Shown here piece after piece: positions 8,655-17,647 of a stretch of DNA of 64,000 nt (the first letter of the stretch is position 1; each line of letters opens with the position of its first letter). Location: contig NZ_JACIEK010000002.1 of assembly GCF_014196835.1 (NCBI RefSeq), positions 186,001-250,000 on the forward strand, given 5' to 3'. The notes beneath the pieces are model-generated. The model was not told the DNA's origin. It saw only the letters and a list, made by a program, of their open reading frames with translations, and ran no database searches. A program made the position numbers and the translations under genes. This DNA is from Aureimonas pseudogalii (GTDB taxonomy: Bacteria > Pseudomonadota > Alphaproteobacteria > Rhizobiales > Rhizobiaceae).

Positions 8655-8891
8655 ATGGATCTCCAGAGAACCCCGGCCCAGCGCGCCGACGCCCGCCTCG
8701 GCGACATCGCCAACCGGTCCGAGAAGGGATCGGCCATGGGCCTGATCCAGGCCGAGGCCAAAGCCAACAGCGACAAGACCGCCCGGCTGCGGCTCGCCCG
8801 CCAGGCGCGCGATGCCGCCGACGCGGCACTGGCTGCCGAGACCCCGGCCAAGCCCGCACGCAAGCCTCGCAAGGCGCGCGTCGCCAACTAA
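8655..8891 (+). CDS. Small basic hypothetical protein
   Basis: A 78-residue protein starting MDLQRTPAQRADARLGDIAN. The first 60 residues are helical and alanine-rich; the last 15 (KPARKPRKARVAN) form a basic Lys/Pro/Ala tail like those seen on nucleic-acid-associated proteins. I do not recognise a family. It lies 140 bp downstream of kup in the same direction. The codon pattern (G/C third positions) is consistent with real coding. Confidence is moderate because no homology can be claimed. Confidence 0.5.
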   Translation: MDLQRTPAQRADARLGDIANRSEKGSAMGLIQAEAKANSDKTARLRLARQARDAADAALAAETPAKPARKPRKARVAN

Positions 8892-9050
8892 GGCATCCAG
8901 CCTGTAGGCTTTGTTTAGTAACAACTTGGGCTCGCGAGGCGCCACGAGGATGTTTTTCTACCTGAAGGAGACTTCGGACAGTTCTCGGCAAGGTAGCCTG
9001 TGCTTTATGGCAACGCCGCACCGGCATTAAATCTTGTAGGACATTGTTTC

Positions 9051-10193
9051 GTGACACGCAAAATCGATCTCGACGAACGCCTCGCCTTTCTTCAGATCGA
9101 TGCGGACGAACTGAGCGCCCTCGCGCGGCATCGGCCGCTCGTGGAGGGGGCGGTCGAGCGCGGACTCACCACCTTCTACGCCCATATGCTCAAGACGCCG
9201 GCCGTCAGCCGCTTCTTCGACGATCCGACGCGCCTCGACGCGGCGCGCGGCGCGCAGGGGCGCCACTGGCAGCGCATCGCCTCCGGCGCTATCGACGAGG
9301 CCTATATCGAGGAGGTCGAGCGGGTCGGGCGCACCCATGCCCGCATCGGGCTGGAGCCGCGCTGGTACATGGGCGGCTATGCGCTGATCCTCGAGGAGAT
9401 CGTGAAGACGGTGCTGCCGGCGCTGCTCGGGCGCTCGGTGCTCGGGCGCCGGCGCCTGGACGAAACCGCGGAGACGCTGGGTCTTCTCGTGAAGCTCGCC
9501 ATTCTCGACATGGACTACGGCGTCTCCACCTATTTCGCGGCGCTGCAGACCGAGAAGGCGCGTCTCGAGGCCGAGCGCACCGCGGTCGCCACCGAGCAGG
9601 CCCGCTCGCTCGGCGAGGCCTCGGCGGCGATGGAGGAGATGACGGCCAACATCCGCCAGAACGCCGAGAACGCGGCGCAGACCGAGAAGATGGCGGGGCA
9701 GGCGGCGGTGAGCGCCGAAAAGGGCGGCGACGCCGTCGCCAAGTCGGTGGAGGCGATGCGCACGATCGCCGAGAAGGTCCATGTCGTGCAGGAGATCGCC
9801 CGCCAGACCGATCTCCTCGCCCTCAACGCCGCGATCGAGGCGGCGCGCGCGGGCACCCATGGCAAGGGCTTCGCGGTGGTGGCCTCCGAGGTGCGCAAGC
9901 TCGCCGAGCGGGCGGCGATCGCCGCCGGCGAGATCGGCACGCTGTCGGGCCACACGCTGTCGATCTCCGAGGAGGCCGGCGAGAGCCTGCGCTCGCTCGT
10001 GCCGGACATCCGCCGCACCTCGGAACTCGTGTCGGAGATCTCCGCCGCCTGCCGCGAACAGACGGTCGGCGTCGAGCAGATCAACCAGGTGATCCAGCGG
10101 CTCGACCAGATGAGCCATGCCATGGCGGCCAGTTCGATCGAGCCAAATCGACCGGCCGCCGCGGCGCCGAAGCGGTTCGCCCGCGCCGCCTGA
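9051..10193 (+). CDS. Globin-coupled soluble chemotaxis transducer (HemAT-like)
   Basis: This 380-residue protein combines an N-terminal protoglobin sensor (residues 1-170) with a C-terminal methyl-accepting chemotaxis signalling domain (about 185-370). The proximal haem histidine is His96 in [20 protein letters not shown], the family signature. The tip of the signalling hairpin reads [20 protein letters not shown], the CheA/CheW contact. There are no membrane helices, so it should be a cytoplasmic aerotaxis-type oxygen sensor. The GTG at 9051 is preferred because TAGGA lies 10 bases upstream; a GTG at 9000 would add 17 residues without homology. No CheA/CheW genes are nearby. Confidence 0.9.
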   Translation: MTRKIDLDERLAFLQIDADELSALARHRPLVEGAVERGLTTFYAHMLKTPAVSRFFDDPTRLDAARGAQGRHWQRIASGAIDEAYIEEVERVGRTHARIGLEPRWYMGGYALILEEIVKTVLPALLGRSVLGRRRLDETAETLGLLVKLAILDMDYGVSTYFAALQTEKARLEAERTAVATEQARSLGEASAAMEEMTANIRQNAENAAQTEKMAGQAAVSAEKGGDAVAKSVEAMRTIAEKVHVVQEIARQTDLLALNAAIEAARAGTHGKGFAVVASEVRKLAERAAIAAGEIGTLSGHTLSISEEAGESLRSLVPDIRRTSELVSEISAACREQTVGVEQINQVIQRLDQMSHAMAASSIEPNRPAAAAPKRFARAA

Positions 10194-10315
10194 GGCGTTT
10201 GCTCGATCCAAGGGCAGGCAGCTCGTCTGCCTGCATTGACGTCATGTCGGGCGGGGCGCAGATTGCCGGCTCTGTCCGGCCACCTTCCGCGCCGGCATCG
10301 CGACGGGGGTCGGGC

Positions 10316-11806
10316 ATGACGGATTCGCAGGGCGGAGTCGCCTATCGAAAGGCCGACGCGGACTATTTCGCGCAGCGCGGGCTCAAGGCCTATGCCGGCG
10401 TCTGGTCGCTCTGGGCGCTCGGCGTCGGCGCCGTGATCTCCGGCCATTATTCGGGCTGGAACCTCGGGCTCGCCACCGGCGGCTGGGGCGGCATGTTCGT
10501 GGCGACGGTCATCATCGCCGTGATGTATCTCGGGCTCACCTTCTCGATCGCCGAAATGAGCCCGGCGCTGCCGCATACGGGCGCGGCCTATTCCTTCGCG
10601 CGCACCGCCATGGGCCCCTGGGGCGGCTTCGTCACGGGGCTCTGCGAGAACGTCGAATACGTGCTGACGCCCGCCGTCATCGTCTTCTTCATCGGCTCCT
10701 ATCTCGGCGCCATCTTCGGAACGCCGGCGGCCTTCCAGCCGGTGTGGTGGATCGGCGGCTACGTCCTCTTCGTCGGGCTCAACATCGTCGGCGTCGAGCT
10801 GTCGTTCAAGGTGACGCTGGTGGTCACGCTGATGGCGCTCGCCGTCCTCGCGGTGTTCTGGGCCTTCGCCATTCCGCTCGTCGACTTCTCGGCCAATGCG
10901 CTCGACATCGCGGCGGGCGGCGGCAGGCTGGAGGGCGGCAACGGGCCGTTCCTGCCCTTCGGGATCGGCGGCGCGCTGGCGACGCTGCCCTTCGCGGTGT
11001 GGCTCTTCCTCGCCATCGAGCAACTGCCGCTGGCAGCCGAAGAGTCCGTCGATCCCAAGCGCGACATGCCGCGCGGCATCATGGCGGGGATGGCGACGCT
11101 CATCGTCTCCGCCTTCGGCATCCTCCTCCTCAACCCTTCGCTGCCCGGCGTGGGCTCCTTCGCGCTCGGCACCTCGGCCGAGCCGCTGCTCGACGGGTTC
11201 AAGGCGATCTTCGGCGAGGGCACCGCCAAGCTGCTGGCGCTCATTGCCCTCATCGGGCTCGTCGCCTCCTTCCACACGATCATATTCGCGCAGGGGCGCC
11301 AGATCTACTCGCTGTCGCGCGCCGGCTACTTCCCGCCCGCGCTGTCTGTCACCCATTCCGCCCGCAAGACCCCGCATGTGGCGATGATCGCGGGGGCCTG
11401 CGTCGGGCTCGCGGTGATGCTCGGCCTGTTCGTGATCCTCGGCGTCGAGAGCGGCTCGGCGGCGATCGGCGGCACGCTTCTGAACATGGCGGTGTTCGGG
11501 GCGATGTGCTCCTACATCGCGCAGGCGCTCTCCTTCATTCTCCTGCGCCGCAACCTGCCGGCGATGGAACGGCCCTACCGCTCGCCCTTCGGCGTGCCCG
11601 GCGCGGTGCTGACGATCGCGATCGCCCTCCTCACCATCTTCTTCCAGCTCTCCGACCCGATCTACCGCTCCGGCGTCCTCGGCGTCGCGCTCTGGTTCGC
11701 GCTCGGCATCGGCTATTTCGCGCTGAAGGGACGCCACCGGCTGATCCTCTCGCCGGAGGAGGAGTTCGCGATGGAGCACGGCGCCAAGGCCCGGCCGGTG
11801 GTCTGA
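10316..11806 (+). CDS. APC-family permease, ethanolamine-transporter type
   Basis: A 496-residue permease with about 12 hydrophobic helices. It begins with a short polar segment, ADADYFAQRGLKAYAGVWSL, and has the APC helix-1 motif GVGAVISGHYSGWNLGLATG with the unwound glycine-rich segment. The EE at LPLAAEESVDPKRDMPRG in the cytoplasmic loop is typical of the EAT (ethanolamine) branch. The substrate is inferred from this resemblance; no ethanolamine ammonia-lyase genes are in the window. It ends in a soluble tail rich in charged residues. It is convergent with proX across a terminator hairpin. Confidence 0.85.
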   Translation: MTDSQGGVAYRKADADYFAQRGLKAYAGVWSLWALGVGAVISGHYSGWNLGLATGGWGGMFVATVIIAVMYLGLTFSIAEMSPALPHTGAAYSFARTAMGPWGGFVTGLCENVEYVLTPAVIVFFIGSYLGAIFGTPAAFQPVWWIGGYVLFVGLNIVGVELSFKVTLVVTLMALAVLAVFWAFAIPLVDFSANALDIAAGGGRLEGGNGPFLPFGIGGALATLPFAVWLFLAIEQLPLAAEESVDPKRDMPRGIMAGMATLIVSAFGILLLNPSLPGVGSFALGTSAEPLLDGFKAIFGEGTAKLLALIALIGLVASFHTIIFAQGRQIYSLSRAGYFPPALSVTHSARKTPHVAMIAGACVGLAVMLGLFVILGVESGSAAIGGTLLNMAVFGAMCSYIAQALSFILLRRNLPAMERPYRSPFGVPGAVLTIAIALLTIFFQLSDPIYRSGVLGVALWFALGIGYFALKGRHRLILSPEEEFAMEHGAKARPVV

Positions 11807-11890
11807 ACCCTCCCCCTCGCGCGGCGGGCCCGGCGATCGGGCTCCGCGCGGGAGGGACGGAGACGACCTGAAAACCGGAGCCGACATGAA

Positions 11891-11912
11891 AACGGGGGCT
11901 GGAGTCCCCGTT
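11891..11912 (+). terminator. Hairpin between convergent permease and proX
   Basis: AACGGGG (11891-11897) pairs perfectly with CCCCGTT (11906-11912) around an 8-base loop, then CTCGTTC. Its place between the two convergent stops (11806 and 11947) suggests a shared terminator, though neither side has a long T-tract. Confidence 0.55.
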
Positions 11913-11946
11913 CTCGTTCACCCGTCTGCGCGACGATCCGCGCGGC

Positions 11947-12786
11947 TCACTTCGTCCAGGCGGCGACCTTGTTGGGGTTGGCCGCCATCCAGGCCTTGGC
12001 GTTGGCGGCGGGATCGGCGCCCTTCTCCTCGTTCTGGAGCATCAGCTTCTGCTCGTCGTCGAGCGAGATCTTGAAGTTGGCGAGGATCTTGTGGACCTCG
12101 GGCATCTCGGTCGCGAGATCCTTGCGGGCCACCGTGTTGACGCTCTCCTCGCCGCCGAAGGAGCCCTTGGGGTCGGCGAGATACTTGAGATCCCAGCGGC
12201 CGAACATCCAGTGCGGCGTCCAGGTGGTGACGACGATCGGCTCCTTGCGGTCGATCGCGTCCTTCAGCGCCGCCGTCATCGTGGCGTCGGAGCCTTCGAT
12301 CAGCTTCACCGAGGAGAGGTCGTAGTCCTTGATCGCCTTTTCGGAGGCCTGCATCAGGCCGGCGCCGGGGTCGATGCCGATCACCTTGTTCTCGACCTCG
12401 CCGCCCTTGGACTTGAGATCCTCGACCGAGGCCATGTCGACATAGGCGGGCACCGCCCAGCCGATCTTGGCGCCCTCGACATTGGGGCCGATCAGCTCGA
12501 CCTGATCCTTCAGCTTGTCGTAATAGGCGGCGTGGGTGGCCGGCAGCCAGGCGGCGACCATCGCGTCGGCTTCGCCCGTGGCCACCGCCTGCCACATGGC
12601 GGCGGCCGGCAGCGGCGTCATCGTCACGTCGTAGCCCTTCGCCTTCAGGGTCTCCGACAGGAGGTTGGTGGCGACCACGGCATCGGACCATTCGACATAG
12701 GCGAGGTTCACCTTCTTGTCCTGCGCGTGTGCAAGACCGGTGAGCGCGGCGCTCGCGAGGGTGGCGGCGGTGAGAAGCTTCAGCAT
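11947..12786 (-). CDS. proX: Glycine betaine/choline-type ABC transporter binding protein
   Basis: A 279-residue OpuAC-family periplasmic protein with a clear Sec signal peptide (MLKLLTAATLASAALTGLAHAQ, cleavage after about residue 21). The mature part keeps the aromatic-rich features that cage quaternary ammonium groups: YVEWSDAVV, AAAMWQAVATGEADAMVAAW and TTWTPHWMFGRWDL. It works with the permease (12840-13700) and ATPase (13628-14962) immediately upstream on the same strand. Ligand could be glycine betaine, choline or carnitine; the sequence alone does not decide between ProX and ChoX-type specificity. Confidence 0.9.
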   Translation of the reverse strand: MLKLLTAATLASAALTGLAHAQDKKVNLAYVEWSDAVVATNLLSETLKAKGYDVTMTPLPAAAMWQAVATGEADAMVAAWLPATHAAYYDKLKDQVELIGPNVEGAKIGWAVPAYVDMASVEDLKSKGGEVENKVIGIDPGAGLMQASEKAIKDYDLSSVKLIEGSDATMTAALKDAIDRKEPIVVTTWTPHWMFGRWDLKYLADPKGSFGGEESVNTVARKDLATEMPEVHKILANFKISLDDEQKLMLQNEEKGADPAANAKAWMAANPNKVAAWTK

Positions 12787-12839
12787 GGGTCGGTTCCTCC
12801 GGGGTTGAATGACGGGCAGTTTTCGGGTGACGGGTGGGG

Positions 12840-13700
12840 TCAGGCGGGGCGGGCGCGGCGCGCCATGGCCTGGGTGATGCGGTCGAGCACCACGGCGACG
12901 ATCACGATGGCGACACCGGCCTGGAAGCCCTCGCCGGCGTTCAACCGCTGGATCGAGCGCCAGACCTCGCGCCCGAGGCCGCCGGCGCCGATCATCGAGG
13001 CGATCACCACCATCGACAGGCCGAGCATGATGGTCTGGTTGATGCCGGCCATGATGGTGGGCAGCGCCAGCGGCAGCTGCACCTTGAAGAGCTTCTGCAT
13101 CGGCGAGGTGCCGAAGGCGTCGGACGCCTCGATCAGCTCGTGCGGCACCGAGAGGATGCCGAGCGCGGTGAGGCGGATCACCGGCGGCATGGAGAAGACG
13201 ACGGTGGCGAACACCGCCGACACCGCGCCGAGCCCGAAGAAGGGGATGGCGGGGATGAGATAGACGAAGCTCGGCATGGTCTGCATCATGTCGAGCGCCG
13301 GACCGACCGTCTTCCAGGTGCGGCGCGACAGGGCGCAGGCGATGCCGAGGGGAATGCCGATCGCGAGCGCCGCTGCCGTGGAGATGGTGACGAGGACGAT
13401 CGTCTCCATCGTGGAATCCCAGAGCCGCAGGTTCCAAAGGAAGCCGAAGCCGAGCACCGCGCCGAGCGCCACCCGCCGGCCCGCGACCCACCAGGCCAAC
13501 GCCGCGATGGCGAGGATCACGATCGGCGGCGGCACGAGAAGCAGGAGATCGGTGCCGGTCTCGATCCAGCCGGCCACGAACCGGCTCAGCGCCCGCGTCA
13601 GGCCGCTGAGATGCCCGGTGGCGAAGGTCAGGCCGCTGTCGGAGAGCTCGTCCAACGGGAATTTGGGGATGCTCCAGCCGTCGGGGAGGGACCAGTCCAT
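12840..13700 (-). CDS. proW: Glycine betaine/choline-type ABC transporter permease
   Basis: This 286-residue BPD_transp_1 permease has an N-terminal amphipathic segment (DGWSIPKFPLDELSD), then about six helices. It carries the EAA-type loop ELIEASDAFGTSPMQKLFKV and the end signature GLSMVVIASMIGAGGLGREV, typical of ProW/OpuAB. It lies between the ATPase and binding-protein genes. Its ATG at 13700 is inside the 3' end of proV: the two frames overlap by 73 bases, much longer than the usual 1-8 bases. Confidence 0.92.
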   Translation of the reverse strand: MDWSLPDGWSIPKFPLDELSDSGLTFATGHLSGLTRALSRFVAGWIETGTDLLLLVPPPIVILAIAALAWWVAGRRVALGAVLGFGFLWNLRLWDSTMETIVLVTISTAAALAIGIPLGIACALSRRTWKTVGPALDMMQTMPSFVYLIPAIPFFGLGAVSAVFATVVFSMPPVIRLTALGILSVPHELIEASDAFGTSPMQKLFKVQLPLALPTIMAGINQTIMLGLSMVVIASMIGAGGLGREVWRSIQRLNAGEGFQAGVAIVIVAVVLDRITQAMARRARPA

Positions 13701-14962
13701 GGGGAACTCCGTGTCGAGGCGGGGGAAGGGTCGGAAGAGGCGTCCGCGGCGTTGCCGTCGCGCGAGCCGGCGAGCGCGCGCAGCGCCCGCTCGCGCGTCA
13801 GGAGGCCGACGAAGCGCCCGGCCTCGTCCACCACGGCGACGCCGGCGGGCTCGTCCGCAAGCAGCGGCAGCACGGATTTGAGGACGTCGGTAGCCTTGGC
13901 CTTGGCGATGCCGCCCTCCATCAGCGCGTCGAGCCGGCGCCCCGCCGTGCCCGCCGCGCCCAGCCGGTCGCGCCCGATGCGCCCGATCGGCATGTCGCGG
14001 GCGCAGGTGACGACGAAGGCGGGGTCGGGCCGGTGCTCCACCAGCGGCCAGGCTTCGGCCGCGGTGGAGGCCTCATGTAGGCGCGGCTGCGCGGCGCCGA
14101 CGAGCCGCCCGAGGGTGAGCACCGAGGAGACGTCGATATGCTCCACGAAGCGGCGCACGTATTCGCCCTTGGGATCGAGGAGGATCTCCTCGGGATAGCC
14201 GGACTGCACGATGGCGCCGTCCTTCATCAGGACGATGCGACCGCCCAGATGAATGGCCTCGTCGAGATCGTGGGAGACGAAGACCACGGTCTTCTTCAGC
14301 CGCGCCTGCAGGGTTCGCAATTCGTCCTGCATGTCGCGGCGGATCAGCGGGTCGAGCGCCGAGAAGGCCTCGTCCATGAGGAGGATGTCGGCGTCCACCG
14401 CGAGCGCGCGGGCGAGCCCCGCCCGCTGCTGCATGCCGCCCGAGAGCTCGCGCGGATATTTGGCGTCCCAGCCCTTGAGGCCGACGAGCTCGATCGCCGC
14501 CATCGCCCGCTCGCGGCGCTTGGGCCTCGCCACGCCCTGCACCTCCAGCCCGTATTCGACGTTCTCGGCGATGGTGCGGTTGGGAAAGAGGGCGAAATGC
14601 TGGAACACCATGCCGAACTTCTCGCGGCGGAACTCCAGCAGGGCCTTGGGCGAGAGCGTCGTCACCTCGGTGCCGTCGACGAGGATCGAGCCGGCGGTCG
14701 GCTCCACCAGCCGGTTGAGGCAGCGCAGCATGGTGGATTTGCCCGAGCCCGACAGGCCCATCACCACGAGGATCTCGCTCTCGTTGACCGAAAAGGACAC
14801 CCGGTCGAGCCCGAGCACGGCGCCCGAGCGCTCGAGGATCTCGGCCTTGCCGACCCCCGCCTGGAGAAGCCCGAGCGCTGCCGCCTCGTCGTCGCCGAAG
14901 AGCTTGACGATCTCGGTGACGCGGATGCGTTCACCGCCTGCGCGGTTGGGCTCGCTGGACAT
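13628..14962 (-). CDS. proV: Glycine betaine/choline-type ABC transporter ATPase
   Basis: A 444-residue ProV-type ATPase. Walker A is GLSGSGKST, the signature is LSGGMQQR and Walker B is ILLMDEAFSALDPLIR, with the H-loop FVSHDLDEA. The C-terminal part (about residues 270-420) is a CBS-pair region that in OpuA/ProV senses ionic strength; it ends VAVVDEAGRFVGLLTRERA. The start ATG at 14962 (MSSEPNRAGG) has GGGAAC upstream. The last 35 codons run out of frame through the start of proW and read as low-complexity Ser/Thr/Pro, so the natural end of the protein may be the result of an old frameshift or extension. Confidence 0.92.
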   Translation of the reverse strand: MSSEPNRAGGERIRVTEIVKLFGDDEAAALGLLQAGVGKAEILERSGAVLGLDRVSFSVNESEILVVMGLSGSGKSTMLRCLNRLVEPTAGSILVDGTEVTTLSPKALLEFRREKFGMVFQHFALFPNRTIAENVEYGLEVQGVARPKRRERAMAAIELVGLKGWDAKYPRELSGGMQQRAGLARALAVDADILLMDEAFSALDPLIRRDMQDELRTLQARLKKTVVFVSHDLDEAIHLGGRIVLMKDGAIVQSGYPEEILLDPKGEYVRRFVEHIDVSSVLTLGRLVGAAQPRLHEASTAAEAWPLVEHRPDPAFVVTCARDMPIGRIGRDRLGAAGTAGRRLDALMEGGIAKAKATDVLKSVLPLLADEPAGVAVVDEAGRFVGLLTRERALRALAGSRDGNAADASSDPSPASTRSSPWTGPSPTAGASPNSRWTSSPTAA

Positions 14963-15177
14963 GGTCGCTCTGTTCCCGTTGGAGATCGCAAGCACCTCGA
15001 TCGATGGCGGAAAAGGCCGCCGCCCGCGAACATACGCCGGCGCCGGGAGGGCGTTTCGGCGCCCATCGCATGCAGACGCCGCATGGAGATCGTGACCCTA
15101 TGACGCGGCCCGTACGATGCGAAACCGGACACCGACCGGTACGATCGCGACACCGGAGACAACTCTCCCCCGACCGA

Positions 15178-16266
15178 TCAGCCCGCTGCTGCAATTTCCG
15201 GCTGTGCCCGCCTCTCTTCCGTGCAGGCTGCCGCCTGTCGCGGCACCGCGACGGCTCCCCCGCCCGATCCTGCACCGGCGCGCACGTCGCGCGGCGCCGT
15301 GCCGAAATGGGTGCGGAACTGCCGGGCGAAATGGGCGCCGTCGCAGAAGCCCGCTTCCACGGCGATGTCGGTGATGCTCTTCTTCGTGGTCTGCAGCAGG
15401 CGGCGGGCGTAGCCGAGGCGCAGCTGGCGATAGGCGACGGCGGGGCTGAGGTTCAGCGCCTCGCCGAAGAGGCGCTCGAGCTGGCGGGCCGAGACCTGCA
15501 GCCGCCCGGCGATCGCCTCGATCGACAGCGGCTCGGCGACGTGCTGCTCCATCAGGAGGACGGCGCGGCGCACGCGGTCGTCGCCGCCCGGCGCCGAGCC
15601 CGCGTGGGGCTGCGCGTCGCTGCCCGAGCGCGCGTTCTGCATCTGCAGGACGTGCAGGCTCTTCTGCGCGGCGGCTGCGCCGACGTGCTTCTCGATGAGA
15701 TAGGCCGCGAGATCGGCGACGCCCGAGCCGCCGGCGCAGGTGATGCGATCGCGGTCGACCACGAAGAGCTGGTCGGCGTCGGGCGTGGCGTCGGGGAATT
15801 CGGCCTCGAAATCGGCATGGTGATACCAGGAGACGCAGGTGCGCCGGCCCCGCATCAATCCGGCGCGGGCGAGCACGAACGACCCCGTGCAGACGCCCAC
15901 CAGCGGCACGCCCGCGCGGTCGGCCGACTTCAGGAAGGCGATCGCCGCCTCGTCCATCGGCGCGGCGCCGCCCAGCAGCCCGCCGACCACCACCACATAG
16001 TCGAAGCCGCGGGGGTCGACGAGCCCGCTCGTGCGCGACACCTGCACGCCGCAGGAGGCGCGGATCGGCTGCGGCGTCGCGGCCATCACCGACCAGGCGC
16101 AGCGGATCGGGCGTGAGCGGTCGCCCTCGTCGGCGGCGAGGCGCAGCGCGTCCACGAAGAGCGAGAGCGCCGAGAGCGTGAAATTCTGGGCGAGGAGGAA
16201 GCCGACGCGCAGCGACGGCGTCTCGGAGGCGGCACCGGCCGGTCGGAAGGAAATGGGACGGTTCAA
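15178..16266 (-). CDS. GlxA/GbdR-type AraC-family regulator with DJ-1/PfpI domain
   Basis: This 362-residue regulator has an N-terminal glutamine-amidotransferase-like (DJ-1/PfpI) domain, residues about 15-190, with VVVVGGLLGGAAP and GVCTGSFVLARAGLM. A C-terminal AraC DNA-binding domain follows (about 235-335), with SIEAIAGRLQVSARQLERLF and ITDIAVEAGFCDGAHFARQF. GbdR and CdhR of pseudomonads, which respond to glycine betaine and carnitine, have this architecture. Adjacency to proVWX on the same strand fits control of quaternary-amine metabolism (inference). The start is TTG at 16266, preceded by GGGA; no in-frame ATG exists nearby. Confidence 0.85.
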   Translation of the reverse strand: MNRPISFRPAGAASETPSLRVGFLLAQNFTLSALSLFVDALRLAADEGDRSRPIRCAWSVMAATPQPIRASCGVQVSRTSGLVDPRGFDYVVVVGGLLGGAAPMDEAAIAFLKSADRAGVPLVGVCTGSFVLARAGLMRGRRTCVSWYHHADFEAEFPDATPDADQLFVVDRDRITCAGGSGVADLAAYLIEKHVGAAAAQKSLHVLQMQNARSGSDAQPHAGSAPGGDDRVRRAVLLMEQHVAEPLSIEAIAGRLQVSARQLERLFGEALNLSPAVAYRQLRLGYARRLLQTTKKSITDIAVEAGFCDGAHFARQFRTHFGTAPRDVRAGAGSGGGAVAVPRQAAACTEERRAQPEIAAAG

Positions 16267-16374
16267 TGCGCTTCCCGCAGGTCTCGTCGTCGCTCGATCC
16301 GGGGCATCATGGCCCCTCGATCGCCGTCCGCCAAGCCGAAAACGCGGGATCGCCAAACCCAAGTGCTTGATCCC

Positions 16375-16448
16375 GCATGCGGGCTGTCCGCGTGCCCGCA
16401 TGCGGCCTGCCGCATGCCCGCATGCCACGGGCTCGGCATCCCGCATGC
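16375..16448. repeat. Cluster of five GCATGC palindromes
   Basis: GCATGC occurs at 16375, 16398, 16412, 16420 and 16443, each extended by C/G to CCGCATGC, GCATGCGG or CCCGCATG. Start-to-start spacings are 23, 14, 8 and 23 bases. The cluster lies in the 214-bp gap upstream of the GlxA/GbdR-type regulator and downstream of the GT4 gene. It could be a regulator operator array or a simple repeat expansion. Confidence 0.7.
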
Positions 16449-16480
16449 GCAGGGCACGGCCGCGCCTGCCGCTTGGGCGA

Positions 16481-17521
16481 CTATGCGAGATCCCAGGCGG
16501 CAGGCGGGATCGGCACGAGGTTGGCCTCGAACTCGCGCGTGCAGCGCTCCCAGGAGAAGCCCTCGGCGAAGCGTCGGCAGGCCGCCCGGTCGATGGCGAG
16601 CGCCCGCAGGGCCGCGTCCCGTAGGTCTTCCGAGAGCACGGCCACCGGCGCCTCGCCGAGAATGTCGAGCGGGCCGGGCACGGGAAGCGCGGCGACCGGC
16701 GTGCCGCAGGCGAGCGCCTCCAGCACCACGAGCCCGAAGGTCTCGAAGCGCGATGGAAACACGAAGACGTCGGCGGCCGAGAAGTGGCGCGCCACCTCCT
16801 CGCCGGTGCGCCGCCCGAGGAAGTGCGCGGCCGGAAAACGCCGGCGAAGCGCATCGAGCGCCGGTCCGTCGCCCACCACCACCTTCGATCCCGGCAGGTC
16901 GAGCGACAGGAAGTCCTCGATGCTCTTCTCGGGCGAGACGCGGCCGAGATAGAGAAAGATCGGTCGCGGCAGGGCAAGAAACCCGGCGTCGAAGCCGGGC
17001 TCCTCGCGCCACGGGCGAAACAGGTCGGTGTCCACCGCGCGGCCCCAGCGGCGGATGCGCCGGAAGCCGCGGGCGCCGAGCTCGCGCTCCAGCGTGTCGG
17101 TCTGCACCATGAAGCCCGCGCCGCCATTGTGGAACCAGCGCTGCACGCGCGTGGCGAGACCCGAGCCGAAGCCCAGCCGCTTGTCGAAATAGTCGCCGAA
17201 GCGGGTGTGGAACGAGGTGGTGAAGGGCAGGCCGCGCCGGCGGCAATAGTGCCGGGCGGCCCATCCGATTGGCCCCTCCACGGGAATGTGGATGGCGTCG
17301 GGCCGGAAGCGCTCAATGATGCCGGCCAGCGCGCGGGCGGGCGCGAGCGCGAGGCGCACCTCCGGATAGCCGGGCGCCGGCAGCGTGCGGGCGAAGCGGT
17401 CGGGGCCGACCACCTCCACCTCGTGCCCGAAGCCGCGCAGCCGCTCGGCGGTGATGCCGAGGACCCGCACCACGCCGTTCATCTGTGGTTCCCACGCATC
17501 GGAGGCGATCAAGATCCGCAT
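16481..17521 (-). CDS. GT4 glycosyltransferase, probable glycolipid synthase
   Basis: A 346-residue GT-B fold enzyme starting MRILIASDAWEPQMNGVVRV, the acceptor-domain opening typical of lipid-acting GT4 proteins such as SqdX/SQD2 and MgtA-type enzymes. The donor-binding domain contains FLYLGRVSPEKSIEDFL, VVVGDGPALDAL and the E-x7-E motif PSRFETFGLVVLEALACG. It is transcribed divergently from sqdB across 126 bp. The pairing suggests it transfers sulfoquinovose from UDP-sulfoquinovose to diacylglycerol (SqdX role), but an Agt-type glucosyl/glucuronosyl-diacylglycerol synthase is an alternative. The ATG at 17521 is where homology begins. Confidence 0.85.
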   Translation of the reverse strand: MRILIASDAWEPQMNGVVRVLGITAERLRGFGHEVEVVGPDRFARTLPAPGYPEVRLALAPARALAGIIERFRPDAIHIPVEGPIGWAARHYCRRRGLPFTTSFHTRFGDYFDKRLGFGSGLATRVQRWFHNGGAGFMVQTDTLERELGARGFRRIRRWGRAVDTDLFRPWREEPGFDAGFLALPRPIFLYLGRVSPEKSIEDFLSLDLPGSKVVVGDGPALDALRRRFPAAHFLGRRTGEEVARHFSAADVFVFPSRFETFGLVVLEALACGTPVAALPVPGPLDILGEAPVAVLSEDLRDAALRALAIDRAACRRFAEGFSWERCTREFEANLVPIPPAAWDLA

Positions 17522-17647
17522 TGCTTGTCTTTCGCGCGATCGAAGAAAGTCCGATCCGTTTGCCTGTGAGCGCGCGAATGCTAGAGCTTGCGCCACAGAG
17601 TTGCGTCAAGGGCGCATGCGACCGTCAGTTCAGAGGTTCATCCGGTC

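Noticed and set aside
9530-11887. 785-codon minus-strand open frame opposite the chemotaxis and permease genes
   Set aside because: Shadow frame: composition is biased and it spans two well-supported genes and their gap.
16375-16448. CRISPR-like array
   Set aside because: Units are six-base palindromes with irregular short spacing and there are no spacers or cas genes.
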